Shown: positions 18,466 to 26,898 of the stretch, piece after piece | Numbering within the stretch: the stretch's first letter is position 1 | Layout: the number at the start of each line of letters is the position of its first letter | From: Endozoicomonas sp. ISHI1 | Lineage (GTDB): Bacteria; Pseudomonadota; Gammaproteobacteria; Pseudomonadales; Endozoicomonadaceae | Reading direction: 5' to 3' | Assembly: GCF_024606225.1 (NCBI RefSeq) | Contig: NZ_JAGRPU010000011.1 | Coordinates: forward strand, 93,444 to 157,443 | Length of the DNA stretch: 64,000 nt | Notes under the pieces: generated by a model | The model's database searches: none | What the model was told of the DNA's origin: nothing | Seen by the model: the letters and a program-made list of their open reading frames with translations, nothing else | Program-made: the position numbers and the translations under genes

Positions 18466-19044
18466 TTATTGTCGGCACACAGGGCACAAAGGTGAATGTG
18501 CCTTCCATATTTGAAGACATGATGCGCAATAGAAGTGCCTTAAACAGGCTCCAGCGGCGACAGGGTATCTTATGGGGTCCATACAAATAGGACATAATCC
18601 TGCAAAGAACTTTACTGTCAGGTAGTCGGAAATTCTTGCTGATAATACGTGCTCTGTTACTCGTGCAACGAGACTACAAAAGGCCAGTGATAAGCTTTCA
18701 TTACTCTTGATAAATGCTACTAAGTCATAAGTAAAATTAGAATAAAAGCAAAATATCAAGCTCGTTGAAAAAACAGTTATAAAATCTTGACGAAAAACAT
18801 TACCTGGTTTAAGTAAATGAAAATTTACAAAAGAAACACTTGCTATTTCAACTAAACGTAAAGGGAGCCTGAGTCCATCATAGTATAACGAAAGAGAAGT
18901 TAATAAATTTATCAGGTCTTTGGAAAAACTCTTTTCGTAATCTTCATATGAGATAGTGTGGTTGGATGCATCATCTTGAGACCCGTAAGAAACACTGCAA
19001 GATATGAGTAAGGTAAATATCACTGATTTGCATAAATAAAGCAT
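18466..19044 (-). CDS. Secreted/membrane RING-finger protein, paralogue 1
   Basis: 192 residues with an N-terminal signal peptide (about residues 1-21), a middle part with two moderately hydrophobic segments, and a C-terminal RING finger filling residues 151-192. The eight ligands are Cys151, Cys154, Cys167, His170, Cys173, Cys176, Cys187 and Cys190, that is C-x2-C-x12-C-x2-H-x2-C-x2-C-x10-C-x2-C (C3HC4). Ile153, Trp180 and Pro188 stand where eukaryotic RING E3 ligases contact the E2 enzyme, and Arg191 follows the last Cys at the linchpin position. A ubiquitin-ligase role aimed at a host is inference. First of four tandem paralogues; the N-terminal part resembles no family I know. Confidence 0.82.
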   Translation of the reverse strand: MLYLCKSVIFTLLISCSVSYGSQDDASNHTISYEDYEKSFSKDLINLLTSLSLYYDGLRLPLRLVEIASVSFVNFHLLKPGNVFRQDFITVFSTSLIFCFYSNFTYDLVAFIKSNESLSLAFCSLVARVTEHVLSARISDYLTVKFFAGLCPICMDPIRYPVAAGACLRHFYCASCLQIWKAHSPLCPVCRQ

Positions 19045-19246
19045 ATCTATTGTATATGAATTTTAGGGAACACCAGGTCATGGTAGATTACGAAAGCTTA
19101 CATCACCAAAAGTCCAGCACACTGCACCTGCGAGCACCCGTTGAAAATGGCTAGAGCAAAAGCTGCTTCAGCTAAAAGCCTTTCTGTTTCCGAAATGGGT
19201 ATTTATTGAACAGGCTGACCGGTATACTCTTTATTTCATCGATGGC

Positions 19247-19846
19247 TTACTGTCGGCATACAGGACACAAAGGTGATTGTACCTCCCACATACGAATGCA
19301 TGCTGTGCAATACCAGTGCCTTCTACAGTCTGCAACTTCGATAGGGTATCTCACGGGTTCCAGGCATATAGAACATGGTCCCGAGAAAAGTTTTACAGAC
19401 AAATAGTCTGAAACATATAAAGACGATATGTGCTCTATTCTTTGCGCAAAGAATCTAAATATGAACAATGATAAGTCTTCGGGATTATTCTTGTTTTTTC
19501 TTATGTCATATACGGCATTAGCGAGAAGACTAAAAAATGTGCCATATGCAGCAATAAAAAGATACTCATAATGAAAAGTATTGCCCAGCTTAAGCAGATA
19601 AAAATTTAATAAACTGTGACATGCTATTTCAGTTACACGTAAAGGTAGCCTGAACTCATCATAATATAACGAGAGAGCAGTTAATAAATTTGATAGGTCA
19701 CTTGAAAAGCTCTGTGCGTAATCCTCATATGAAAGCCTGTGGTTGGAGCTTTCATGTTTGTCATAACCAGTATTATCTTGAGACCCGTAGGAAGCACCAT
19801 AAAATATTAGTGAGATAAACACCGCTAATTTGCATAAATGATACAT
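19247..19846 (-). CDS. Secreted/membrane RING-finger protein, paralogue 2
   Basis: 199 residues, clearly related along its whole length to its neighbours: signal peptide (KLAVFISLIFYGASYG), the SYEDYxxSFS motif near residue 40, the FRLPLRVTEIA segment, hydrophobic middle, and a C-terminal RING from residue 158. All eight zinc ligands are kept (CSIC ... C-x2-H-x2-C-x2-C ... CPVC), as are the E2-facing Ile and Trp and the Arg after the last Cys. The intergenic DNA on its left is similar to that of paralogues 1 and 3, showing that the duplicated unit includes flanking sequence. Confidence 0.82.
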   Translation of the reverse strand: MYHLCKLAVFISLIFYGASYGSQDNTGYDKHESSNHRLSYEDYAQSFSSDLSNLLTALSLYYDEFRLPLRVTEIACHSLLNFYLLKLGNTFHYEYLFIAAYGTFFSLLANAVYDIRKNKNNPEDLSLFIFRFFAQRIEHISSLYVSDYLSVKLFSGPCSICLEPVRYPIEVADCRRHWYCTACIRMWEVQSPLCPVCRQ

Positions 19847-20096
19847 ATTTATTACCTGAATTCCTGAACATCCAAGCAGGGAAGAGACACCTCCTGCTTA
19901 TCGAGATTGAATTTTAGTGGATTGGCCCCGAATTTATCTTTCCAGGCTCGCGGGATCAGCTCTCAGTATCCAAGCCGGATGGTAAATAATGCGTTGTTTG
20001 AAGGGCAAAGGCTGGCGGTCAGGTTGGAAATTTTTAAGATCACCGCAAATGAGCGGCTACCTTGAAAGGCTGATATACACTATAGTGCATCGAGGG

Positions 20097-20696
20097 TTAC
20101 TGTCGGCATACGGCGCACAGAGGTGATTGCACCTCCCACATACGAATGCATGCTTTGCAATACCAGTGCCTTTTACAGGCTGCAACGGCGATAGGGTATC
20201 TCATCGGTTCCAGACAAATAGGACATAATCCTGAAAAAAGTTTTACTGCCAGATATTCGGTTATTAATAATGATGATGCGTGCTCTGTTCTTTGCGCGAT
20301 TAATTTAAATATGAATAATGTTAGGCTTTCATAATTATGCAGATTAATTCTTAGATCATATGAAATATTAGCAACACCGCTTAATAAAATGCCTGATAAA
20401 AAAATAAAATTATATTCATCATGAAGGGTATTGCCCAGCTTAAGTAGATAGAAATGTGACAAACATACAACTGCTATCTCGGTCACACGTAAAGGTAGCC
20501 TGAATTCATCATAATGTGACGAGAGAAAGGTTAATAAATTTAACAGGTTAGTCGAAAAGCTCTGTTTGTAATCTTCATATGAAATAGTGCGGTTGGAGCT
20601 TTCATGTTCGTCATAACCAGTATTATCTTGAGACCCGTAGGAAGCACCATAAGACAGTAGCGAGAGAAATATCACTAATCTGCATAAATCAAACAT
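20097..20696 (-). CDS. Secreted/membrane RING-finger protein, paralogue 3
   Basis: 199 residues and the closest relative of paralogue 2: the sequence after the signal peptide (YGSQDNTGYDEHESSNRTIS) is nearly the same. The RING runs from residue 158 to the C-terminus with all eight ligands. The only change at a contact site is CAVC instead of CPVC in the last pair, which removes the conserved Pro. The middle region diverges more than either end, as expected if the two ends are under selection or exchange sequence by conversion. Confidence 0.82.
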   Translation of the reverse strand: MFDLCRLVIFLSLLSYGASYGSQDNTGYDEHESSNRTISYEDYKQSFSTNLLNLLTFLSSHYDEFRLPLRVTEIAVVCLSHFYLLKLGNTLHDEYNFIFLSGILLSGVANISYDLRINLHNYESLTLFIFKLIAQRTEHASSLLITEYLAVKLFSGLCPICLEPMRYPIAVAACKRHWYCKACIRMWEVQSPLCAVCRQ

Positions 20697-20933
20697 AATT
20701 ATTGTATGTGAATTTAAATGTGTAGTTGGTCAGCATAGGTTATGAAGCGTCACATCACAAAAAAATTCAGCAGACTGCGCTTGCGAACAACTGCTGAGTT
20801 ACGAAAGTCCTGGCTATATTTTATCCACAGAAAATGGCTGGAGAAAAAGATGCTTCAGCTAAAAGCAGTTCACTGTCCGAAATGTTCATTTATTGAAGGA
20901 GGTGACGGTTGCTCTCATTATTTTAATTGGAGG

Positions 20934-21542
20934 TTACTGCCGACATAGAGGGCAAAGAAGTGATTGTGTCTGCCATGAACGAATGCACACTTCGCAATAC
21001 CAGTGCCTTTTACAGGCCGCATAGCAGCCAGGGTATCTCACTGTTTCTATACAGATAGGACACAACCCGGCAAAGAGCTTTACTGACAGGTAGTCGTAAA
21101 TCAATAAAGATGATACGTGCTCTATTTCTTGTGCAACGAGTTTAAAATAGATTACTGGTGAGTTTTTATCACTATTATTGGTAATTGTTTTTAGGTCATA
21201 TGAAGTGTTAGAGACAAAGCTTGACAACAAGGCAATGGCAAGAATAAAAATACATTCACGGGGGAAAATATTACCCGTTTTAAGTAGATAGAAATTTAGC
21301 AAAAAAATAGTTGATATTTCAGCTATACGTAAAGGCAGTCTGAATTCATCATAATATAACAAGACTGAGGTTAATAAATTTATTAGATCACTCGAAAAGT
21401 TCTGTTCGTAATCCTCATTTGAAATAGTGTGGTTGGAATTTACACGTTCATCATTAAAAGTATTATCTTGAGACCCGTAGGAAGCACCATATGATATTAG
21501 TGAGATAACAATCACTAGTTTGCATAAACTAAACATATTCAT
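20934..21542 (-). CDS. Secreted/membrane RING-finger protein, paralogue 4
   Basis: 202 residues; a signal peptide (KLVIVISLISYGASYG) begins a few residues in. It keeps the SNEDYEQNFS and FRLPLRIAEIS blocks and a RING from residue 161 (CPICIE ... CKRHWYCEVC ... CPLCRQ) with all eight ligands, the Trp and the final Arg. As the rightmost copy on the reverse strand it is the first transcribed if the array shares a promoter, but the 200-250-base spacers suggest each copy could have its own. Confidence 0.82.
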   Translation of the reverse strand: MNMFSLCKLVIVISLISYGASYGSQDNTFNDERVNSNHTISNEDYEQNFSSDLINLLTSVLLYYDEFRLPLRIAEISTIFLLNFYLLKTGNIFPRECIFILAIALLSSFVSNTSYDLKTITNNSDKNSPVIYFKLVAQEIEHVSSLLIYDYLSVKLFAGLCPICIETVRYPGCYAACKRHWYCEVCIRSWQTQSLLCPLCRQ

Positions 21543-21736
21543 CGCGCATCAATTTCAGGTAGCATTCGATGATGATAGATTACGAAAGGTTACACTACAA
21601 AAAAACACTCTGTATCTGCAAACACCCACCGAATGATCAGTCCCCCGGACTGATCGCTTCTATCAGTGCCTGCACGTCATGGCCCCTCTGGGCCATTTTA
21701 AGAGAAATTTGGTAAACGTAAAAATGTGTGCTGAAG

Positions 21737-21764
21737 TGTACATTCCGGTTAGGACGGGTATAAT
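21737..21764 (+). promoter_or_regulatory. Probable sigma-70 promoter for the acyltransferase gene
   Basis: TGTACA (21737-21742), 16-base spacer, then a perfect TATAAT (21759-21764), about 100 bases before the gene starting at 21867. Inferred from consensus match only. Confidence 0.5.
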
Positions 21765-21866
21765 CCCGCTCGAAGACTGGCCGGGCGAATGTAATTTATC
21801 ATAAACATTAATTTGTTATGGATACTGGGCCAGTCTCGATCTTGACTGCCTGTGGTAACCTTCTTG

Positions 21867-22442
21867 ATGACTCATACGATCTTTGATACTCCCATTGTTA
21901 ATACTCTCTTTCGCTTTATCTCTACTCTGGGTCTGAAACTGACAGGCTGGAAATTGTCAGGTAAAAAGCCAAATGCTCGAAAATATGTCCTTATTGCTGC
22001 CCCCCATACCAGCAACTGGGACTTTATTCTGGTGATAGCCATTGCCTTCAGATTCGGTATCAAGATTTCCTGGATGGGCAAGAGCGGCCTTTTTAAGGGG
22101 CCCATGGGCCCCATAATGCGTTGGATGGGTGGCATTCCTGTGGAGCGAAGCCGAAATACCGGACTGGTGCAGCAAGTCGTCGACCGGTTTAATGCTTCTG
22201 AGGATCTTATCGTGACTATCCCTCCTGAGGGAACGCGCAGCAAGGTAGGCCAGTGGAAAAGTGGTTTTTATCATGTTGCGGCTGGTGCAGGTGTGCCCAT
22301 TGCCCTGGGGTTTCTGGATTTTAAAACCAAAGTGGGAGGTTTTGGTCCCATGTTCTTCCCTACGGAAAAATACGAGGATGACCTGAAGAAGATTCAGGAC
22401 TTCTATCGGGGGATGACGGGCAAAAGGCCTCATAGATTCTGA
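21867..22442 (+). CDS. Lysophospholipid acyltransferase family protein (PlsC-like)
   Basis: A 191-residue membrane-associated acyltransferase of the PlsC superfamily. The catalytic HX4D box is HTSNWD near residue 47, and the substrate-binding box is PPEGTRS near residue 120. Short members of this family with the WxxGFYHVAxxAxVPI segment occur widely in bacteria; the true acceptor is unknown and could be a lysophospholipid or another hydroxyl compound. I use ATG at 21867; GTG at 21852 is possible. Neither has a strong ribosome binding site. No operon partner. Confidence 0.8.
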   Translation: MTHTIFDTPIVNTLFRFISTLGLKLTGWKLSGKKPNARKYVLIAAPHTSNWDFILVIAIAFRFGIKISWMGKSGLFKGPMGPIMRWMGGIPVERSRNTGLVQQVVDRFNASEDLIVTIPPEGTRSKVGQWKSGFYHVAAGAGVPIALGFLDFKTKVGGFGPMFFPTEKYEDDLKKIQDFYRGMTGKRPHRF

Positions 22443-23098
22443 AGAGACCTGCTGGTATTTGGTGTGGGATAGGTAAATGGCTGCAAATAGTCATCAGTAG
22501 CTATAAACCCCTTCTCTCTATCGGCTAAAAACAGGCCGGTTGCTTGAAATACAGCTATCTATGTTGAGCGATTAGCGATAGAATGACCGCCCTTTTGTGG
22601 GAAGGCTGTTCAATAAGGCTTCCCAGTAGTCCTGGTACTCCGTTTACCTCTGTGGTCGGTTTGCATATTGAATGCTCATCGGATACCGACCCTGTCAGTT
22701 CTTTCGAGATCATCAACGAAGTCATGGACACCCAACTGCCATGAGTGAAAAGGCCGCTGGCTGTTAATGAGCGGCCGGAACATGGTTAATAATCACCGCA
22801 CGTTACGAAAAGGATCGTGCAGTGGATCAGTGTACATGGGAGTCTGTTCACAGGCTCAGGTCGCAAGATCCGGAAAGAGCGATCAGCGTTTTCATTGGAT
22901 TATTCAAGCTAATCAATAACTTGTCTGACTCTCTGAAACCTGTCCTGTTCCATAGAACATGATGACCGTCTTTCTACCTGCGACTGGCCCATGGGTGATT
23001 CTCACGGCTTAAGACCGGCATTACCCCGTCGGCTGCCTGTCAGAGTATCTACAGGGACAGCACTGATCATATCAATGCCTAATTTTTCGGAGCACTTG
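22443..23098 (+). other. Long leader region before deaD
   Basis: 656 bases. A 53-codon open frame (22583-22744, MTALLWEGCS start) has no ribosome binding site or resemblance that I recognise, so I do not call it. The rest may be a long 5' untranslated leader of deaD; E. coli deaD/csdA also has a long leader, but no conserved element was identified here. Confidence 0.4.
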
Positions 23099-24901
23099 AT
23101 GTCTGACGACACAACCCCTACTGAGTCAATGATTACCTTTGCTGAACTGCCCCTTTCTCCGGCGGTGATCAGGGCGGTACAGGATGTTGGTTATGAAACA
23201 CCTTCTCCTATTCAGGCTCAGAGTATTCCCCGGATTCTGGATGGTAGAGACCTGCTGGGTCTGGCCCAGACCGGTACAGGCAAAACCGCCGCTTTTGCCC
23301 TGCCAATGCTTTCCAGACTGGATATGAAGGCCAATGATCCTCAGGTTCTGGTCCTGACACCAACGCGCGAACTGGCCATCCAGGTGGCTGAAGCTTTCCA
23401 GCGTTATGCCCGTCACATGCCTGGCTTCCATGTACTGCCAGTTTATGGTGGTCAGGATATGCGTGGTCAGCTGAGAGGTCTCAAGCGTGGTGCTCATGTT
23501 ATTGTGGGTACGCCGGGTCGTGTCATGGACCATATCCGCAGAGAAAGCCTCAAATTGGATGCACTTAAAGCGGTCGTTCTGGATGAGGCCGATGAAATGC
23601 TGCGCATGGGCTTCGTCGATGACATTGAATGGATCATGGAACAGACACCTGAAGAGCGTCAGGTAGCCCTGTTCTCTGCCACTATGCCCAGACAGATTCG
23701 CAAGATTGCTGATACGCATCTGAAAAATCCTGCCACTGTTGAGATCAAGGCGAAAACCGCCACTGTTGATACCATCACTCAGAAAGTCTGCATGGTCAGC
23801 GGCTTTCACAAGCTGGACGCACTGACCCGTATCCTTGAAGTCGAACCTTTTGATGCCATGATTATCTTCGTGCGCACCAAAACCGCGACCGTAGAGCTGG
23901 CTGAAAAGCTGGAGGCAAGAGGTTTTGCTGCTGCTGCATTAAACGGTGACATGAGTCAGGGGCTGCGTGAAAAAGTGGTGGATCGACTGAAGAAAGGCTC
24001 TCTCGATATTCTCATCGCCACCGATGTTGCAGCCCGTGGTCTTGACGTTGAGCGTATGTCTCACGTCGTAAATTACGACATTCCTTATGACACGGAAGCT
24101 TATGTTCATCGTATTGGTCGAACTGGCCGTGCTGGTCGTCAGGGTGTTGCTATTCTGTTTGCTACGCATCGTGAGCGTCGTATGTTGCGTGCTATTGAGC
24201 ATGCTACCCGTCAGCGCATCGAAACTATGCGTCTGCCATCCATGCGTGACGTCCGTGATATGCGCATCCGTGCCTTCAAGGAAGAGGTTGTGAAATCCCT
24301 GGAAATGGGTGAAGAGCTGGATGCATTTCGTGAAATCATTGCTGAGCTGGAAACCGAACATGCACTGAGTTACCAAGACATGGCCGCTGTTCTTTGTTTT
24401 ATGGCTCAGAAAGATCGTCCGTTCCCGGATGGTAAAGAACCAGAACGTACACAGCGTGAGCGCCGGGATCGTGGCGACAGGGGAGACCGTGATCGTGGTG
24501 AGCGTCTTCGTCGTGATCGGAAAGAAGATAATGAAGGCATGGTTCGTTACCGTGTTGATGTAGGTCGCGATCAGGGTATTTCGCCCGGAGACCTGGTCGG
24601 TGCGATTGCCAACGAAAGTAATATTTCTGGCAAAAACATCGGTCACATCCGCCTTTTCGACACCTGCTCTTCCATCTACCTGCCGGAAGGTGTGGATGCG
24701 ACTACGCTGGATGCTCTGAAAAATGTCAAGGTACGCAACAAGGCTCTCGGTCTGAAAGTTTGGGTTGATGATGGTCGTCGTGATAACAGTCGTCCTCCTC
24801 GTCGTGGTCGTGGTCGTGAAGGTGAAGGTTTCAGAAGAGATCGTGATAATCGTGGTGGAGACAGACGTCAGAGTTCACGCAGGCCTCGTCGTGAAGCATA
24901 A
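23099..24901 (+). CDS. deaD: ATP-dependent RNA helicase DeaD (CsdA)
   Basis: DEAD-box helicase acting in ribosome assembly and mRNA decay, especially in the cold. From ATG 23099 (GGAG six bases upstream) it is 600 residues. Visible motifs: Q motif (PSPIQAQSIP), motif I AQTGTGKT (56-63), PTRELAIQ, TPGRVMDH, DEAD in VLDEADEMLRMGF, SAT in LFSATMP, and motif VI HRIGRTGRAGR. A C-terminal DbpA-type RNA-binding domain (VDVGRDQGISPGDLVGAI) follows an Arg-rich linker, and the end is an Arg/Gly-rich tail. In-frame codons upstream to 22991 are unlikely to be translated. The tail and linker sizes fit DeaD rather than RhlE or SrmB. Confidence 0.95.
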   Translation: MSDDTTPTESMITFAELPLSPAVIRAVQDVGYETPSPIQAQSIPRILDGRDLLGLAQTGTGKTAAFALPMLSRLDMKANDPQVLVLTPTRELAIQVAEAFQRYARHMPGFHVLPVYGGQDMRGQLRGLKRGAHVIVGTPGRVMDHIRRESLKLDALKAVVLDEADEMLRMGFVDDIEWIMEQTPEERQVALFSATMPRQIRKIADTHLKNPATVEIKAKTATVDTITQKVCMVSGFHKLDALTRILEVEPFDAMIIFVRTKTATVELAEKLEARGFAAAALNGDMSQGLREKVVDRLKKGSLDILIATDVAARGLDVERMSHVVNYDIPYDTEAYVHRIGRTGRAGRQGVAILFATHRERRMLRAIEHATRQRIETMRLPSMRDVRDMRIRAFKEEVVKSLEMGEELDAFREIIAELETEHALSYQDMAAVLCFMAQKDRPFPDGKEPERTQRERRDRGDRGDRDRGERLRRDRKEDNEGMVRYRVDVGRDQGISPGDLVGAIANESNISGKNIGHIRLFDTCSSIYLPEGVDATTLDALKNVKVRNKALGLKVWVDDGRRDNSRPPRRGRGREGEGFRRDRDNRGGDRRQSSRRPRREA

Positions 24902-24925
24902 GCCGGTCATCTTTCCCTGATGATG

Positions 24926-24961
24926 AAAAAGCAGAAGCCAGGTACTTCTGCTTTTTTTTTG
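24926..24961 (+). terminator. Rho-independent terminator of deaD
   Basis: GCAGAAG (24931-24937) and CTTCTGC (24945-24951) form a stem with flanking A5 and T9-10 runs that extend it. A classic intrinsic terminator, 25 bases past the deaD stop. Confidence 0.93.
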
Positions 24962-25044
24962 AGTGGAGCACTGCAAAAGTCGATTAACAGACCGTTAAAG
25001 GGCGGGTAGACTGTCAGGAAATAAAAATTAAAGAGGTCTCGTTT

Positions 25045-25425
25045 ATGCTATACGTGGCATTTTCTGGCTCGAAAGGGCGAGGAGTCTTTACCCGTAAAAA
25101 GATTGAGCGAGATACGGTCATCGAGCGTTGCCCTGTTCTTGAATTGCCTCCTGAAGATCTTGAACATATCGATCAAACGTCAATATACAACTATTACTTT
25201 ACCTGGGGCGAGGCAATGGATTCAGCCGCCATTGCTTTGGGGCTGGGTTCAATTTATAACCACTCTTACACACCTAATGCACTCTATCGGTTTGATATGG
25301 ACGACCGGGTGATTGAATTTATTGCCATTAAAAAAATTCGGCCCAATGAAGAGATAACGATTAACTACAACGGTTCACCAAACGATCGATCGCCGCTTTG
25401 GGAAGGTATTCAGTGGGAACCCTGA
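25045..25425 (+). CDS. Small SET-domain protein
   Basis: 126 residues consisting almost entirely of a SET domain, the fold of eukaryotic protein lysine methyltransferases. Visible landmarks: GRGVFT (11-16) at the start of the fold, the GLGSIYNHSYTPNA block (66-79) with the NHS...N SAM-binding motif, and EEITINYNG (102-110) with the catalytic-type Tyr108. The post-SET cysteines are absent. ATG at 25045 follows AGAGG. Similar short SET proteins are found in various bacteria; known substrates are few, and here the target is unknown. It is not next to a ribosomal or histone-like gene. No signal peptide, so a cytosolic role or secretion by a specialised system are both possible. Confidence 0.85.
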   Translation: MLYVAFSGSKGRGVFTRKKIERDTVIERCPVLELPPEDLEHIDQTSIYNYYFTWGEAMDSAAIALGLGSIYNHSYTPNALYRFDMDDRVIEFIAIKKIRPNEEITINYNGSPNDRSPLWEGIQWEP

Positions 25426-25808
25426 ACAGTGGATACCTGAATTCAGGAATCATTAGTTAGTATGATTGATTTATGTTGTGAATCATTTGGCTGCTACACT
25501 AAGAGATGTTTATCTGGAGGTGTTCAGTCATATGAGTATCGGTCGATGTTCTACTGTTTGCTACTTCTTTGTCGTGTATAGGTGTCGCTTCTATCCGGGT
25601 TAGTGGTGTCACTGCAATCTTGGGTTTCATCAGGATTCTGTACTACTTTTTATAGAACTGTATTCCGTATATAGCTCCGTATTTTGTGTCAGGCCTTGGT
25701 AATGAAGGTTTCTGGCGGTTTTCAATGAGCAGCTTCAGGGTTTATGCTCAGGCCTTTCTGCCAGAGCAGAAATCAAGAACCGTCTCACGTGAGGTATAAG
25801 GTAAAATC
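25426..25808 (+). other. Intergenic region before the META-domain lipoprotein gene
   Basis: 383 bases, AT-rich, with no open frame or structure that I can support. GAGGTATAAGG at about 25790-25800 supplies the next gene's ribosome binding site. Confidence 0.45.
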
Positions 25809-26558
25809 ATGAGAACCATGGGCCGTTATGTTCTGGTGCTGGCAGCAGGAGGTTTTCTTGCTGCCTGTACTACACCGGACAAGAGTGTGGTGGTAACACC
25901 CACTGACGTTGAGGGTAAAACCTGGGTGCTGCATTCCCTGAATGGCGCGCCACCGGTAAATGGTAAAAGAGTTACCCTTGAGTTTCAGTCTGCTTCCAGC
26001 AAGGATGGTCAGATCAGTGGTCGCGGCCCTTGTAATGGTTACTTTGGTAGCTATACGATGCAGCAGGATGAGCTGCAGTTTGGTAGAGTGGGCTCCACCA
26101 TGATGGCCTGTCCGGAACCTTACATGAAACAGGAAATGGCTTATTTCAAAGGGCTTCAGCAGGTTGACACCATGACGTCCAATGGTCTGGTGATGACTCT
26201 CAAGGGGCGCCACAATGATGAGACGATCACTTATTTTGCAGAGAGCGCGAAAGTCAGAGGGGTCATCAAATCATCCACAGGCAGTTTCCCTGCTGGCTCG
26301 GATGTTATCGTTTCGATGAAAGATATCACCAACAAGGATCATCACTCGAATCTGATTGGTGAGAAAAAAATCAGGCTGGATCAGGGGGTTGATGGACCCT
26401 TGAAATTTGATGTTCCATACTCGCCCTCTCTGATTGAGCCAAACCACACCTATTCTGTTGCTGTAGAAGTCAGGCAAAATGGAAAGCTGATTTCCCACAG
26501 TACTTCGAATAAGATTATTGATTTCTCCAGACCTCTGGAATTTAACTCAGGTCAATGA
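25809..26558 (+). CDS. META-domain lipoprotein (HslJ-like with YbaY-like C-terminus)
   Basis: A predicted 249-residue lipoprotein: the lipobox LAAC puts the lipidated Cys at residue 20. Residues about 35-135 form a META domain, the HslJ type, including GKTWVLHSLNG, GRGPCNGYFGSY and STMMACPEPYMKQE. The remainder (about 150-245) resembles the YbaY-type lipoprotein domain: FPAGSDVIVSMKDITNKDHH, then a DVPYSPSLIEPNHTYSVAVEV segment. The combination is seen in other gammaproteobacteria. Role unknown; HslJ is linked to heat shock and novobiocin resistance in E. coli. Asp is absent at +2, so outer-membrane sorting is expected. Confidence 0.8.
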   Translation: MRTMGRYVLVLAAGGFLAACTTPDKSVVVTPTDVEGKTWVLHSLNGAPPVNGKRVTLEFQSASSKDGQISGRGPCNGYFGSYTMQQDELQFGRVGSTMMACPEPYMKQEMAYFKGLQQVDTMTSNGLVMTLKGRHNDETITYFAESAKVRGVIKSSTGSFPAGSDVIVSMKDITNKDHHSNLIGEKKIRLDQGVDGPLKFDVPYSPSLIEPNHTYSVAVEVRQNGKLISHSTSNKIIDFSRPLEFNSGQ

Positions 26559-26636
26559 TTATGGCTTGAATGCCTGTTCAGAACTTCAGCCAGTTGATAA
26601 CCTGAAGTCGTTATCCTCTCTTTTGCAATCCTTTGC

Positions 26637-26665
26637 CCTCTCAGCAAATATTCTTTGCTGAGAGG
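26637..26665. terminator. Perfect 12-bp hairpin
   Basis: CCTCTCAGCAAA (26637-26648), loop TATTC, TTTGCTGAGAGG (26654-26665). It lies 78 bases after the lipoprotein gene. The T-richness after it is weak (CTTGCCTGTTTT). Probable terminator of that gene. Confidence 0.6.
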
Positions 26666-26898
26666 CTTGCCTGTTTTGATCTGATCAAAGACTGATGTTC
26701 TCTGTATATCAAGGCTCTCCCTGGTCCGGTTTGCAGGGGACTTCCACCGACACATGGCGCCTTCTTTTCCTCTGTTCCGGAAGCAACTACTAACTTATTG
26801 GTCAGGGTATGGCTGGAAAGATTCTCTCAGCTCACGGTTAATGTGATAGATTTAGACCTTCCATTTTACTGTTAACAAGACACAAAGGAGTTCCCGTT

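Noticed and set aside
22583..22744. 53-codon frame in the deaD leader
   Set aside because: No ribosome binding site or resemblance; kept only as a remark in the region entry.
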